Shown in pieces: positions 1 to 10,562 of a stretch of 64,000 bases of DNA. The notes below the pieces were generated by a model that ran no database searches, was not told the origin of the DNA, and worked only from the letters and a program-made list of their open reading frames with translations. Each line of letters starts with the position of its first letter. Within the stretch, counting starts at the first letter, position 1. A program made the translations under genes and the position numbers. This stretch comes from Areca catechu (Eukaryota > Streptophyta > Magnoliopsida > Arecales > Arecaceae): positions 28,880,418 to 28,944,417 of the forward strand of contig CM038042.1 in NCBI GenBank assembly GCA_021397845.1, in the 5' to 3' direction.

Positions 1-256
1 TCAAGAAGTTGTTGTCTTCATATCTTCTCCATGTGGATCACCTTTGGAGGGTGAACATTTGGGCACCTGGTAGAGATTTGCATTTTGGATATTGCGGTAC
101 AGGTTAGTACTTACATATATATATATTTAAATCATGTATATGAATGATATATATTTTTAATTTTTTAAGGAGATCTAGGGCTAAAGGGTTTGGTATAGAT
201 TTTATAAGATAAAAATTTTGAAATCTATGTTTCCGCCTTGGTCAACAAACCCAACA
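1..256 (+). repeat. 5' LTR of copia-1 (3' part only)
   Basis: The segment aligns end to end with 7559-7814 with about six substitutions. It ends in CAACA and is followed two bases later by the primer binding site. Confidence 0.95.
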
Positions 257-257
257 T

Positions 258-269
258 TGGTATCAGAGC
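258..269 (+). promoter_or_regulatory. Primer binding site, initiator-Met type
   Basis: TGGTATCAGAGC lies one base after the LTR end. It is the classic plant copia primer site, complementary to the 3' end of initiator methionine tRNA. Confidence 0.93.
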
Positions 270-345
270 CTCCTTATCAAGATTAAAATATATATGCTGA
301 TTTTTATAGGCATATGTAGATAATTTACATATGATGTGGTTTGTG

Positions 346-715
346 TTTGATGTATTGTCACCAATTAGGATTTTCACTTAAACCCTAATTGTTGTAAGAT
401 ATGTTTAGTAATCCAGTCATCATTCTGAAATAAGGTTGCCCTAGCATAATGGTGGATCCATTATGTGGTAAATGGTTGTCCTAGAATAATGACACACTAA
501 TCACATATTTGTGTTAATTGTGCATATATGTTTGATGTATGCCACTAATTAAGGTTTTCACTCAAACCTTAATTTGTATAGAGATATGTTTAGCCTTCCA
601 GTCATCATACTGAAATAAGGTTGCCCTGGCATAATGGTGGATCCATTATGTGGTAAATGGTTGTCCTAGTATGATGACACACTTGGCACATATTTGCTTA
701 GTTATATATATAGAA
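346..715 (+). repeat. 185-bp direct duplication in copia-1 leader
   Basis: Two adjacent diverged copies start at 346 and 531 (TTTGATGTAT). Both contain the shared block 'ggtggatccattatgtggta' and a second block around TTGTCCTAG. The region is non-coding, inside the untranslated leader. Confidence 0.85.
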
Positions 716-810
716 TGTGCTTTGTTTTAATAAAGCCCTCTTTCAAATTATATTAAGTTGTAGTGTCATATACCAAAAGCGAAATAATCAATATGATTAA
801 TTGATCATTC

Positions 811-949
811 GGTGTCTAGGAAAAGTGGTTCATGATCGGTAAAGAGGACATGGTTTTTAATTGGTTCTGTTGACTGACCTGGCCAATTCTTATTGGTGTC
901 TAAGGAAAGCAACGGGGGGACTCCCACCACTCTCCCACTTACCTGGCCG
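811..949 (+). other. Leader module of GTGTCTAGG / ACCTGGCC type, copia-1
   Basis: The module has two half-units, each opening with GGTGTCTA(A)GGAAA (811 and 894) and closing with ACCTGGCC (876 and 941). The second half holds a GGGGGGACTCCCACC core. Related arrangements occur in the leaders of the chromovirus copies (reverse strand, 8131-9701 and 27683-27815) and of gypsy F (46761-46912). The function is unknown; packaging, dimerisation or splicing are possibilities I only infer. Confidence 0.7.
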
Positions 950-1050
950 ATAAGATTAACTTAATTATTGATTGATATGCTTAGTGTAATATTCACTACA
1001 TGTGGCCTTCCTTCATGCCAAGTCATTATTATGTTATGATTCATATTAGG

Positions 1051-1348
1051 TTTGTTGTGTACACACAAGGCCTCTTATGGTGACTGACATAATTTTAATT
1101 TGGTGCATTTGAAGTTTATGGCATGATTTAATATAATACTTTGTTGTGTACACACAAGGGTATTATAATTAATATCATGACTATATAGCAATGAAGGGTC
1201 TGACTTAACTAAAATATTATAGTTTGTTGTGCACACATAAGGCTATTAAATTTTAGAGGCCAAGATAAGTTGAGAATTATATTAGTTACAATTGGAAAGA
1301 GTTTTCATACCTTTGAACTTATATAAGATTTGTTGTGTACACACAAGG
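1051..1348 (+). repeat. Four spaced copies of a palindromic 20-mer
   Basis: TTTGTTGTGTACACACAAGG or a close variant starts at 1051, 1140, 1223 and 1329, at intervals of 89, 83 and 106 bp. Each has the palindrome TGTGTACACA at its centre (TGTGCACACA in the third). The spacers do not look alike, so the short motif rather than a long tandem unit is what has been kept. Confidence 0.85.
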
Positions 1349-1536
1349 TCTTTTATAAGGAATTAGGATCTCAACCCCACTAAGAAAACCAATTAGGATT
1401 TTCTCGATCATCATATGGAGGGTTATGATGCTTGATAAAATAGTGGGAGACATAATTAAGTTAAAGTCCTAATTTAATTATGTTTTGTCAACATTGGTTG
1501 TTTGCTTATGTAATGTTCTTTGTTAATGTAGATTAA

Positions 1537-4500
1537 ATGGCCTCTTCACTCTCACTCTGTAGCATTCTTGATGCCAATAAGTTGACTGGACCAAACTATG
1601 TTGATTGGTTGAGAAACCTGAAGATAGTAGTCAGCCAAGAAAGACTTCTTATATTCTTGATACCCCTACCTTGGAACCATTAGGGGAAGATGCCTCGCAA
1701 GAGGAAAAGGCCACATATAACATGTGGCAAAATGACTCACTTACTGTCAAATGTATAATACTTGCCTCTATGACCAATGAGTTGCAGAGGCAACATGAAA
1801 GCATGGACACTAACTCCATAATGCTCAATCTAAAAGAACTTTATGGAGAACATAGTCGAACTGCTAGATATGAAATATCTAAGCAATTATTCCGTGCAAG
1901 GATGACAGAAGGAACATCTGTACAAGACCATGTATTAAAGGTTATTGACCTAATCACCCGATTAGGTCAATTGAGTTTTGTTATGGATGGGGAGTTGAAT
2001 CAGGATTTAATCCTGCAGTCACTCCCAGAGTCATTTTCACAATTTGTTCTCAATTATCATATGAACAAACTTAATTCTTCTTTGCCTGAGCTGTTGAATA
2101 TGTTGAAAACAGCAGAGAGCCATTTAAAGAAAAATAAGGCTCCACTTCTTCTTGTGGATGGAATAAACAAGAAGAAAACAGGCAAAAAGGGTTCCAAGAG
2201 GAGGATGAACCCTAAAGGGGGCATCAAGAAAAAGAAAGGAAAGAAGGCCTCCGGACAAATGACCTGCTTTCATTGTGGCAAGCCGGGTCACTGGAAAAGA
2301 AACTGCAAGGTTTACCTTGCAAGTATGAAGCCTGGTGCTAGTGATGCACCAAAAGGTATGTATGAGATACATGCAATTTTGTCATTAGACTCTTCTAATT
2401 CAAACTCTTGGGTATTGGATACCGCTTGTGGTCATCATATCTACAAATCATTGCAGGGACTGCGGAACATTAGAGTTTTGAAGGAAGGAGACTTCGAGCT
2501 CTACGGTGCTGGAGGAGATTCCATCCAAGCAGAAACTGTAGGGACTTATATATTGAATTTGCCTTCTGGGAAGATTTTAGAGTTGAAAAGTTGTTATTAT
2601 ATGCCTAAGGTCATTAGAAACATTATATCTGTACCCTTGTTAATTAAACAAGGTTATATTATGAATGTAATGAGCAGTGGCTGCTCAATCAGTTTTTCTA
2701 ATGAAATAATATTTTATGGTATATTTTGCAATGGTCTTTTAACTCTATCTACTGATGACAATATACTTCATGTTAGTAACAAATGAAAGAGAGATGATGT
2801 GAACAATACTTTACTTTGGCACTGTCATCTTGGACATATTAGTGAGCAAAGGATTAACAAGTTATACAAGGAAAATTTCCTTAATCCTTATGACTATGAA
2901 TCATTAGGAACTTGTGAATCATGTATCATGGGTAAAATGACCAAGACTCCATTTAGTGGACATAATGAAAGGACAACTGAGTTATTAGGACTCATACACA
3001 TAGATGTATGTGGGCTTATGACAACTCAGGCCAAGGATGGATACTCATATTTCATCACATTCACTGATGATTTTTCAAGGTACGGATTTGTGTATCTAAT
3101 GAAACATAAGTCCGAAGCTTTTGAAAAATTTCTAGAGTATCAAAGTATGGTAGAGAAACAAACGGGAAAAAGTATTAAGATCCTTCGATCAGATAGAGGA
3201 GGTGAATACTTATCCACCGAGTTTCTTGATCACCTTAAAGAAAAGGGGATCATCTCTGAATGGACTCCTCCTTATACACCACAATTAAATGGTGTTGCTG
3301 AAAGGAGAAATCGTACTTTGTTAGATATGGTACGGTCCATGATGTACTTCACTGAGTTACCTGTTTCTTTCTGGGGATATGCCTTGGAAACGGTGGCTAA
3401 TATTTTAAATAGAGTACCATCTAAATCTATTTTAGCACTCCATATGAATTATGGAGGGGAAGGAAACCCAATCTTAAATATCTTAAGATATGGGGATGTC
3501 CAGCTTATGTCAAAAGAAATTTTGGACATAAGCTAGATGCTAGAGCAGATAAGTATCTATTTGTAGGATATTCTAAAGATAGTATAGGATATCTGTTCTA
3601 CCACCCTACTGAACAAAAGGTTTTAGTCAGTAGGCATGCCACTTTTATGGAGAAAGAATTCATCCTACAAAAAGGCAGTGGGAGAAATATTGAACTTGAA
3701 GAAGTTCAACAAATAGGTACATCTCAACCAAATCATAACATAGTTAGTATAGAACCTAAACACACCACTTCTATCCGTAGGTCTGATAGGATGCGACATG
3801 CACCTGAGAGGTATGGGTTCATTATTGAAAATAATGAAGCCCGAATCATTGAAAATGATGAGCCTCTAACCTATATGGATGCTGTCATGAGTAGTGACTC
3901 AGATAGATGGCTGGAAGCCATGAGATCCGGAATGGACTCCATGTATGTTAACCAAGTCTGGACTTTGGTTGATGCACCAGAGGGTGTTAACCCTATTGGA
4001 TGCAAATGGGTCTATAAGAAAAAGATTGAGATGGCCAAGTCGAAACGTATAAAGCCAGATTAGTGGCTAAGGGTTTCAGACAAAAATAGGGAATAGATTA
4101 TGATGAAACATTTTCTCCTGTTGCCATGCTCAAATCTATTCGGATCATGCTTGCTATAGCAGCATATCATGATTATGAAATATGGCAGATGGATATGAAA
4201 ACCGCATTCCTTAATGGTTTCCTTGAGGAAGAGGTTTATATGTCACAGCCAGAAAGTTTTGTCTTGGAGACTAGACCTAATAAGGTATGTAGGCTGAAGA
4301 AATCCATTTATGGATTGAAACAAGCATCAAGGAGTTGGAACATCCGATTTGATAAGACAGTCAAAGAATTTGATTTTATCAAAAATGAGGATGAACCTTG
4401 TGTGTATAAGAAGACTAGTGGGAGTGCCATAGTTTTCTTGGTTCTGTATGTAGATGACATACTACTCATTGGGAATGATATCCCAATGTTACAATCAGTC

Positions 4501-5433
4501 AAGGTATGGTTATCTAAATAGTTTTCCATGAAAGACTTGGGAGAAGCATCTTATATACTGGGCATAAAGATCTATAGAGATAGATCCAAGAGGATGCTAG
4601 GTTTATCCCAGTCTAGGTACATTGACCAAGTGCTAAAAAGATTTAGCATGGAGGAAAGTAAAAGAGGTTACTTACCTATTGGTCATGGCATACATCTTTC
4701 TAAAAAGATGTCTCTTAAGACACCTGAAGAAAGAAATAGAATGAATTCTATACCTTATGCTTCGGCAGTAGGGTCTATTATGTATGCTATGTTATGTACC
4801 ACGCCTGATGTGGCATATGCCTTAGGTATAGCCAGTAGATTTCAGGCTGATCCAGGAGAGGATCACTGGAAGGCTGTGAAAAATATTCTTAAGTACTTAA
4901 GAATGACTAAGGATATTTTTCTAATATATGGTGGATCTGATCTTAAATTAGAAGCTTATTCAGATTCTAGTTTTCAATCAGATCCAGATGACAGCAAATC
5001 TATATCTGGGTATGTCTTTACCCTAAATGGAGGAGTTGTAAGTTGGAAGAGTTCTAAACAGCAGACTGTAGCTGACTCAACAACTGAGACATAGTACATT
5101 GCTGTTAGTGAAGCTGCCAAGGAAGCTGTCTGGATGAAGAAGTTCATATCAGAGTTGGGCGTTGTTCCCGAGATTGAAGGTCCACTACCACTTTACTGTG
5201 ATAATACTAGGGCTGTTGCTCAAGCAAAGGAACCAAGAGCCCATCACAAATCAAAGCACATTCTGAGACGCTTCCATCTTGTTCGAGAGATTGTCGAAAG
5301 ACAAGAAGTCTGCATTAAAAGAGTTGAAACGAAGAACAACATAGCATACCCGTTCACTAACGCTCTACCACAGCGAGAGTTTGATTGCCACCTCGATTGT
5401 ATGGGGTTAAAATTTAAAGGCGATTGGCTTTAA
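1537..5433 (+). pseudogene. copia gag-pol polyprotein, broken
   Basis: The start is ATG 1537 (MASSLSL...), followed by a UBN2-type gag with an LTGPNYVDWLRNLK signature. The zinc knuckle CFHCGKPGHWKRNC is at 2264-2305. The protease WVLDTACG lies near 2410. The integrase zinc finger and 'CESCIMGKMTK' lie at 2811-2960. The DDE core, with RSDRGGEYLS and NGVAERRNRTL, spans about 2995-3380. The RT has YVDD at 4447-4458, and the RNase H (SDSSFQSDPDDSKS) runs to the TAA at 5431. The copy is dead: frameshifts near 1640, 3436 and 4029, and in-frame stops at 2784 (TGA), 4087, 4519 and 5092 (TAG). Two of the TAGs replace an expected CAG and one an expected GAG. Length and order are normal for a plant copia polyprotein. 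Confidence 0.93.
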
Positions 5434-5435
5434 TG

Positions 5436-5447
5436 CAAGTGGGAGAT
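5436..5447 (+). promoter_or_regulatory. Polypurine tract of copia-1
   Basis: CAAGTGGGAGA directly before the TG of the 3' LTR is the usual plus-strand primer position and matches the common copia form. Confidence 0.85.
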
Positions 5448-7814
5448 TGAAAGGATTATGCCCTAAAGGCCAATCGAAATATTATATTTCGTTGGGATTT
5501 TTCCTTATCCATCCCAAAAATCAATGTATTGACATTATCATTCAATAAAGGCATTATTTTCATCATACGCTGTGTCTTAATTATTATATGATGAACTCCT
5601 TAGATTAGGGCTATGATTCTAGGGTTATGATGAGATCATACCAGTGAGACCTAAAGCCTTAAAACCCTAATCTAAAATATTCCTGGTCAATGGGACATTG
5701 AGTAGGGGATCAATGTTTCTGGTAAAGATCAGCACTTCCTATGTATGAGGGTAACTGATCTCACAGTCACTTGTGTTTGACACTAATACTAGGATGTGGG
5801 TGCTCATTAGAGAATGAGTTCACTGAATAGATCCAGATTGAGAATATCTAATGGAACATTATCTGTTTGTCAATAGATATTTCTCATAGTAGGAGTAGTG
5901 CATGTGGTCCTTTGACCTGAGACTGCCATGGTACCTTATATACATGAATCCACATTTTGGTTCACACTCAATCATAACACTGAGTTATGCATGAGGTGAT
6001 ACTGGATATGGTGGATTGTATATGAAGGTTGTGAGTAGGTCAACAAGGAATTGATCAGTCCTAGTAAGAGGATATTGCATCCAGCCAATTTCGATCAAAT
6101 GATGATTCGGAAAATCTTTGATCAAAGTATGAATATTAGTAGTTTCTAATAGTTCATTAATGAATCATCATTAAAAAGATTGAGCTAGGGATGAATATGA
6201 AATTGGATTTGACAAGGTATCCATATCCATAATCATATTCAGGATGCAAGTTGATCAAAAGACTGAATTGCTCGGTAACTCACCACTGAAGGGTATTTTG
6301 GTAATTCCACCAAAATTTCACATCTTCCGGGTAGACATGATATGTTGCTAGACGTCAATCTTGACTTGTAGGGAGATTATTAAATTATGATAATTTAAAT
6401 CAGTTAATTAGAATTAGATTCTAATTGACCAAGTCGAGCTAACTTGAGTTGACCTAAATCGGCTTAGTGGAGATCTAACCGAATTAAGTCAAATAGCACT
6501 CGGACCTACTGCTGGCTAGATATGGAACCCAATGGGTCACACACAAAAGAGAGTCGATGAGAGATTTAATTTAGAATTAAATCATGTTTGCAGGACAAAC
6601 ACACTAGCATGTGTTGCAGACCCAACTTCTATTCGAATTGGATTTGAATTTGGTTCTGAATTGGGCTTAATTGGGTTCTAATTGAACCTAATTAGAGTCT
6701 AATTTAAATTTTGGGACTTTGGGCTAACCCATGGCTGAACCCATTGATTAAAAATCAATTTAAACCCTTTTCCCAAGACCGCCCAAGCCATCTTTCCCAC
6801 GCGCGCGCACCAAAGGAAGAGTCCACGCGCGTGGACTCCTCTTCATGCACGTGGGGACTTCTTTTACCATGAAAACCAGATGGGAGGGGGCAAAAATCTT
6901 TTCTTTAGGCGTCTCAACTAGAGTCCCTTGGATCAAGATCAGATGGCCAGAAGAAATCCGTTGCTTTTCGGTCGCAACTCCGTCTCAGAACATCGCGACT
7001 TTTCTGAGGTTTCTTTCGAGGTTTTTCTTCATCAGAAAATCTTGAAATAAATCAGGAAAGGCATGAAAAATCTGAGGGGACATGTGAGGATGGAAAGAAC
7101 ATGATTCTTGGGATAGTAGAGGGTTGCGTTGTTTTTGAAAAGACACCCCTCTGATATCTATAAATAGGGTTGGGTTCTCGGGGGTTTCATGTAAGATAAT
7201 TCAGAGATCAGATTCCCTTTCTTCCTCTCCAGAATACTCCTTCCCCTTGTTCTTGTTGGGTATTGTTTTCCTTACAGAGGTATCCTCTGTTGAAACTCTG
7301 ACCCTAAACAAGAATAAGAGGAAGGTCTTGAACGGTAAAGGAAAGAAATAGGAAGGGTCTCTTTTCTTTCTTGAATTAAGACATTACTTGTCTTAATTTT
7401 TCTTCAACTTCAAATAAGAATTTTCTACAAGGATTGAAGTTGAGGAAAGGATCAAGAAGAGGAAAGAAGGGAGAAAGGGAATTTTCAAGAAAGAAAATTC
7501 CAGCCTATAAGTCCAAGAATTGAATTCTTGAAAAAGAATTCAAGAAGAGGATCCAAGATCAAGAAGTTGTTGTCTTCATATCTTCTCCGTGTCGATCACC
7601 ATTGGAGGGTGAACATTTGGGCACCTGGTTGAGATTTGCATTTTGGATATTGCGGTACAGGTTAGTACTTACTTATATATATATTTAAATCATGTATATG
7701 AATGATATATATTTTTAATTTTTTAAGGAGATCTAGGGTTAAAGGGTTTGGTATAGATTTTATAAGATAAAAATTTTGAAATCTATGTTTCCGCCTTGGT
7801 CAACAAACCCAACA
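5448..7814 (+). repeat. 3' LTR of copia-1 (2,367 bp)
   Basis: The LTR starts TGAAAGGATTATGCCC and ends ACCCAACA, and its last 256 bp match the window's first 256 bp. It is long for a copia LTR. A canonical plant TATA box (TATAAATA, 7159-7166) lies in it, followed by a CT-rich segment, so U3/R/U5 order is as expected. Confidence 0.95.
7159..7166 (+). promoter_or_regulatory. TATA box in the copia-1 3' LTR
   Basis: CTATAAATAGG is a strong plant TATA box. The start of R would fall about 30 bp downstream, near 7195. Confidence 0.75.
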
Positions 7815-8029
7815 GGGGACATGGTGTCTCAAGTTTAGGCTTAGTATTGGTCTTTCTAGTCCTCTTTAAGTTTCCAATACGTCCATCCCAATTGGTCAAA
7901 CCTATTATTCAATTGGGCTCTCAATGGGGTAAACTATTCAGTAATGGTCCTAAGATAGGTTTTATAATTAGGTTCCATGGTCAGATTGGGTTGGGGTTGG
8001 TGGAATTATCCTCCTAATCTAGGGGTCAT
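7815..8029 (-). pseudogene. Chromovirus gag N-terminus (C1), truncated by copia-1
   Basis: Translation from ATG at 8029 gives MTPRLGG with a stop, then MEPNYKTYLRTITE and LNNRFDQL. This lines up with the better gag at 27589 (MTTRSGT..., MDPNLETLMRTMTE, LNTRFDRM). At least three in-frame stops are present. Reading ends at the copia-1 boundary, so the rest of this gag should lie left of the window. Confidence 0.75.
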
Positions 8030-8144
8030 GCAACAAGCACACATATCGTTCTAGGGTTAGCTAGACCTAGCAACTTAAGTAGAATGAGTCAACTTAACTT
8101 ACAACCAATTCAACAATTATCCTTTCCACTGGCCAGGTAAGAGG

Positions 8145-9597
8145 TGATGGGGACATCAGGTCAACCCTAGTTTACTATGGGTTCCTGAGTTTTGAGTCCT
8201 TTAGCCATGATTTCAATTTTAACTTTGAGTCTAATAATCTGGCCGTGTTAGCCATTTAAGTCATGTATTTGGGCTATGAGTTTTATTTTATAGGCTTTGT
8301 TATACTTGAGTCTGTACCTTAGTCTCTGAATCTCATTTTGGGCCTTTTTATATTTGAGTCCTGTAATTAGAGTATTGAGTCAAGTTTTGGATGCTTAGTG
8401 AGCCTTATGAGTCTTGTAAGTTTTGAGTTTTATGAGTCCAGTCTAATTTTGTAAGTCTTATATTGAGTCTAGTCCAATTTTATAAAAAGACTCAAGTCAC
8501 TTATGAAGCCAGTCAGCATAATACTCCAACCACTGCAAGGAATCCAATCATCCACATAATTATGCCACTTGGGAAGCATGGAAGGAGTCTTGGAGATATC
8601 ATTGATGACCTGGACGACAAGTACATCAGCCCAGCAGGAAGAGATGGATACCAAGAGAACCCTAGAGCCTGCCTAGCACTGAAATGGGCCACCTAAAGCC
8701 CTGGCCCATCCTCAAATTCAATGCCCTCCTTATGGTCACCTCTCATGTTGGCGCCCCACTTATGGTCACCTCCCTTGGACCAAGTCAAAGAGAAGGAGAG
8801 GAGTAATCCTAGTGAGAAAAGGGAGTTTGAACTTATTTGAAAGAGGAGATCTCTATGTATTTGAGTAGGAAAAGGATTAGTAGGAATTCTTTTGCATGCC
8901 CTTACTTGGAGCCCAAGTTTGTAAGCCTATTTAAAACCCCCCCTCTCATGTATATTGGATGTTAATGAATATGAAAACTTTGTTGAGTCTTCTCAACTCT
9001 TGGTGTGAATTTTGAGTGAATTTGTGTGGTTAAGGGTATTTGTGTGATCTTTCAGGGTATCTGTGTGATCCCTGCGCCCTGTCTCCAAGCCGCCTGCCTC
9101 TTCATCTCTTGGCCACCCACTTCTAAGCCTTCCTTTCCTTTGCTTTCCTTAGCCTTCAAACTTGTTTCTTCTCTAATTTATAATCCTTGTTAGGTGATTT
9201 GCAGGTCCCTCATAGTTCACGAATCTAGGATTCCAATCGACAAGCTTTCAAGCCACCGAATTGAAAGCCGCGAATCTACAAGGTCTCCAGCTTATTTTTC
9301 CAGGCCACATCCGAGAGAGTAGAGCGAACTCTTCACATATCGATCTCCAAATCTCTTCCAGGTACACCCCTAGACTCCTCTGATAGCGGTATTGTAGAAG
9401 AGCTAGTCCTAAGTAGGGCTTCTTAGCCTTGGCAGTCCTATTTCTTCACTTTTAGGGTTTAGTTCTACATGACTGTGCTTCCAAGAATTTTATAGAATTC
9501 CCTACTTAATAACTTGGCTTGAAATTCGGGATACAAACTCCTAACTTAATGTCTAATACACGAAAAATAATTGGCATGCATAATTAGTCCCGCATCA
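8145..9597 (+). repeat. Solo LTR D1 (gypsy-type, 1,453 bp)
   Basis: The element starts TGATGGGGACATCAGG and ends GTCCCGCATCA. It is flanked by the 5-bp duplication AGAGG (8140-8144 and 9598-9602). A TATA-like CCTATTTAAAA lies near 8926-8936. Joining the flanks restores the leader order seen in related elements, which confirms the boundaries. It is homologous along its length to solo LTR D2 at 29430-30884. No internal domain is present, so the body was probably lost by LTR-LTR recombination. Confidence 0.92.
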
Positions 9598-9602
9598 AGA
9601 GG

Positions 9603-10546
9603 TGGGAGTGTGGGAGGCTCCCCCTGCTCTCGCAGGGTCCTAATTAAGTAACCACGGCTCCGCTTAGGGCATTTACCTCTGGACCTCTAGCCTAGACACC
9701 AGACTCAAGAAATAACTAAAGGATTGGGTGCACTAGCTTTCTCACAATACTATGAACTAGACCTGTTGGTGTCCCTAGCTCAATTAGGTTGCTACTTGAT
9801 TTTAATTAAGGCTTGGATTCGAAAGTAGGGTGGTTATTTTGGGCCAAGGAAAGGTGATGAAATCTTTCCCTTATCTGACAAAGTAAAAGTGCCCTTAAGA
9901 TGAGTTAATTATGCATGCACACACATGAAACCCTAATGCAACATGAAACTAAAATCCAAAAAATATGCAGAAAATAAGATTGTGTTTTTTTTTTTCTATT
10001 TTTTTGTTGCTAATGGAAGATCTAATGAAGGTTAATAGCAGTGAATTAATTTCAAAGAAATCTAAGTTTGGAAGGGTTTAATGTAAGCTAAAGTTTAGCC
10101 CTAAACTAGTTATGCAGAAAATTTCAACAAAATAGTTTTTTTGTTAGGGGTTCTTTTTTTGATACATAATTTTTTTCTCTATTTTTTTTAATGCAATTGG
10201 CAGATTAATCAAGGACTAATATCAGTCAATTAATGCAAAGAAAAATGAAGTTTTGGAGGGTTTTATGGCAAACAAATTTCAGCCCTAAACTAATGTTGCA
10301 GAAATTTCAGCAAAGCAGTTTTTGTGTTAGGGTTTTTTAAATGTAGGATTTTTCCCGGTTTTTAGATCTGAAAATTAAATAAAATTTCAGAGAATAAGAA
10401 GACTACTTAGGGGATTGATTGATGCAAAATTGATGGAAAACAGCAAGGTTTTAATGAGGAACTAGCCCTAGGTTTAGACTACTAATGTCCAGATTTCAGC
10501 ATGCAGAAATTTCCTATGTATGATGCAAGAACATGTCCTATCCTAA
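9603..10546 (-). other. Leader of chromovirus C1 (right part)
   Basis: Non-coding AT-rich leader between the primer site and the D1 insertion. It includes the GTGTCTAGG module at 9603-9701 (minus strand), which continues into 8131-8144 across D1. Poly-T runs are frequent at 9990-10350. The rest aligns in position, not closely in sequence, with the leader at 27590-28508. Confidence 0.65.
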
Positions 10547-10558
10547 GCTCTGATATCA
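10547..10558 (-). promoter_or_regulatory. Primer binding site of C1, one mismatch
   Basis: The minus strand reads TGATATCAGAGC, one change from the initiator-Met primer site TGGTATCAGAGC, four bases from the LTR edge. Confidence 0.85.
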
Positions 10559-10562
10559 AAAT

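Larger units (their letters stand above)
1..7814 (+). mobile_element. Ty1/copia retrotransposon copia-1 (5' LTR truncated by window edge)
   Basis: A nearly whole copia element. It has the last 256 bp of the 5' LTR, an initiator-Met-type primer site, a long 1.27-kb leader, one gag-pol region in copia order (gag, protease, integrase, RT, RNase H), a purine tract and a full 2,367-bp 3' LTR. The 256 bp of 5' LTR differ from positions 7559-7814 at only about six sites by eye, so this is the youngest large insertion here. Its right end abuts a chromovirus gag at 7815, so it jumped into that element. The left target duplication lies outside the window. The LTR opening, with TATGCCCTAAAGGC, recalls the Angela/Tork group, but I did not test the lineage. 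Confidence 0.95.

Noticed and set aside
257..269. Initiator methionine tRNA gene fragment
   Set aside because: Only the 12-base complement is present, at the exact place of a retrotransposon primer site; no tRNA cloverleaf follows.
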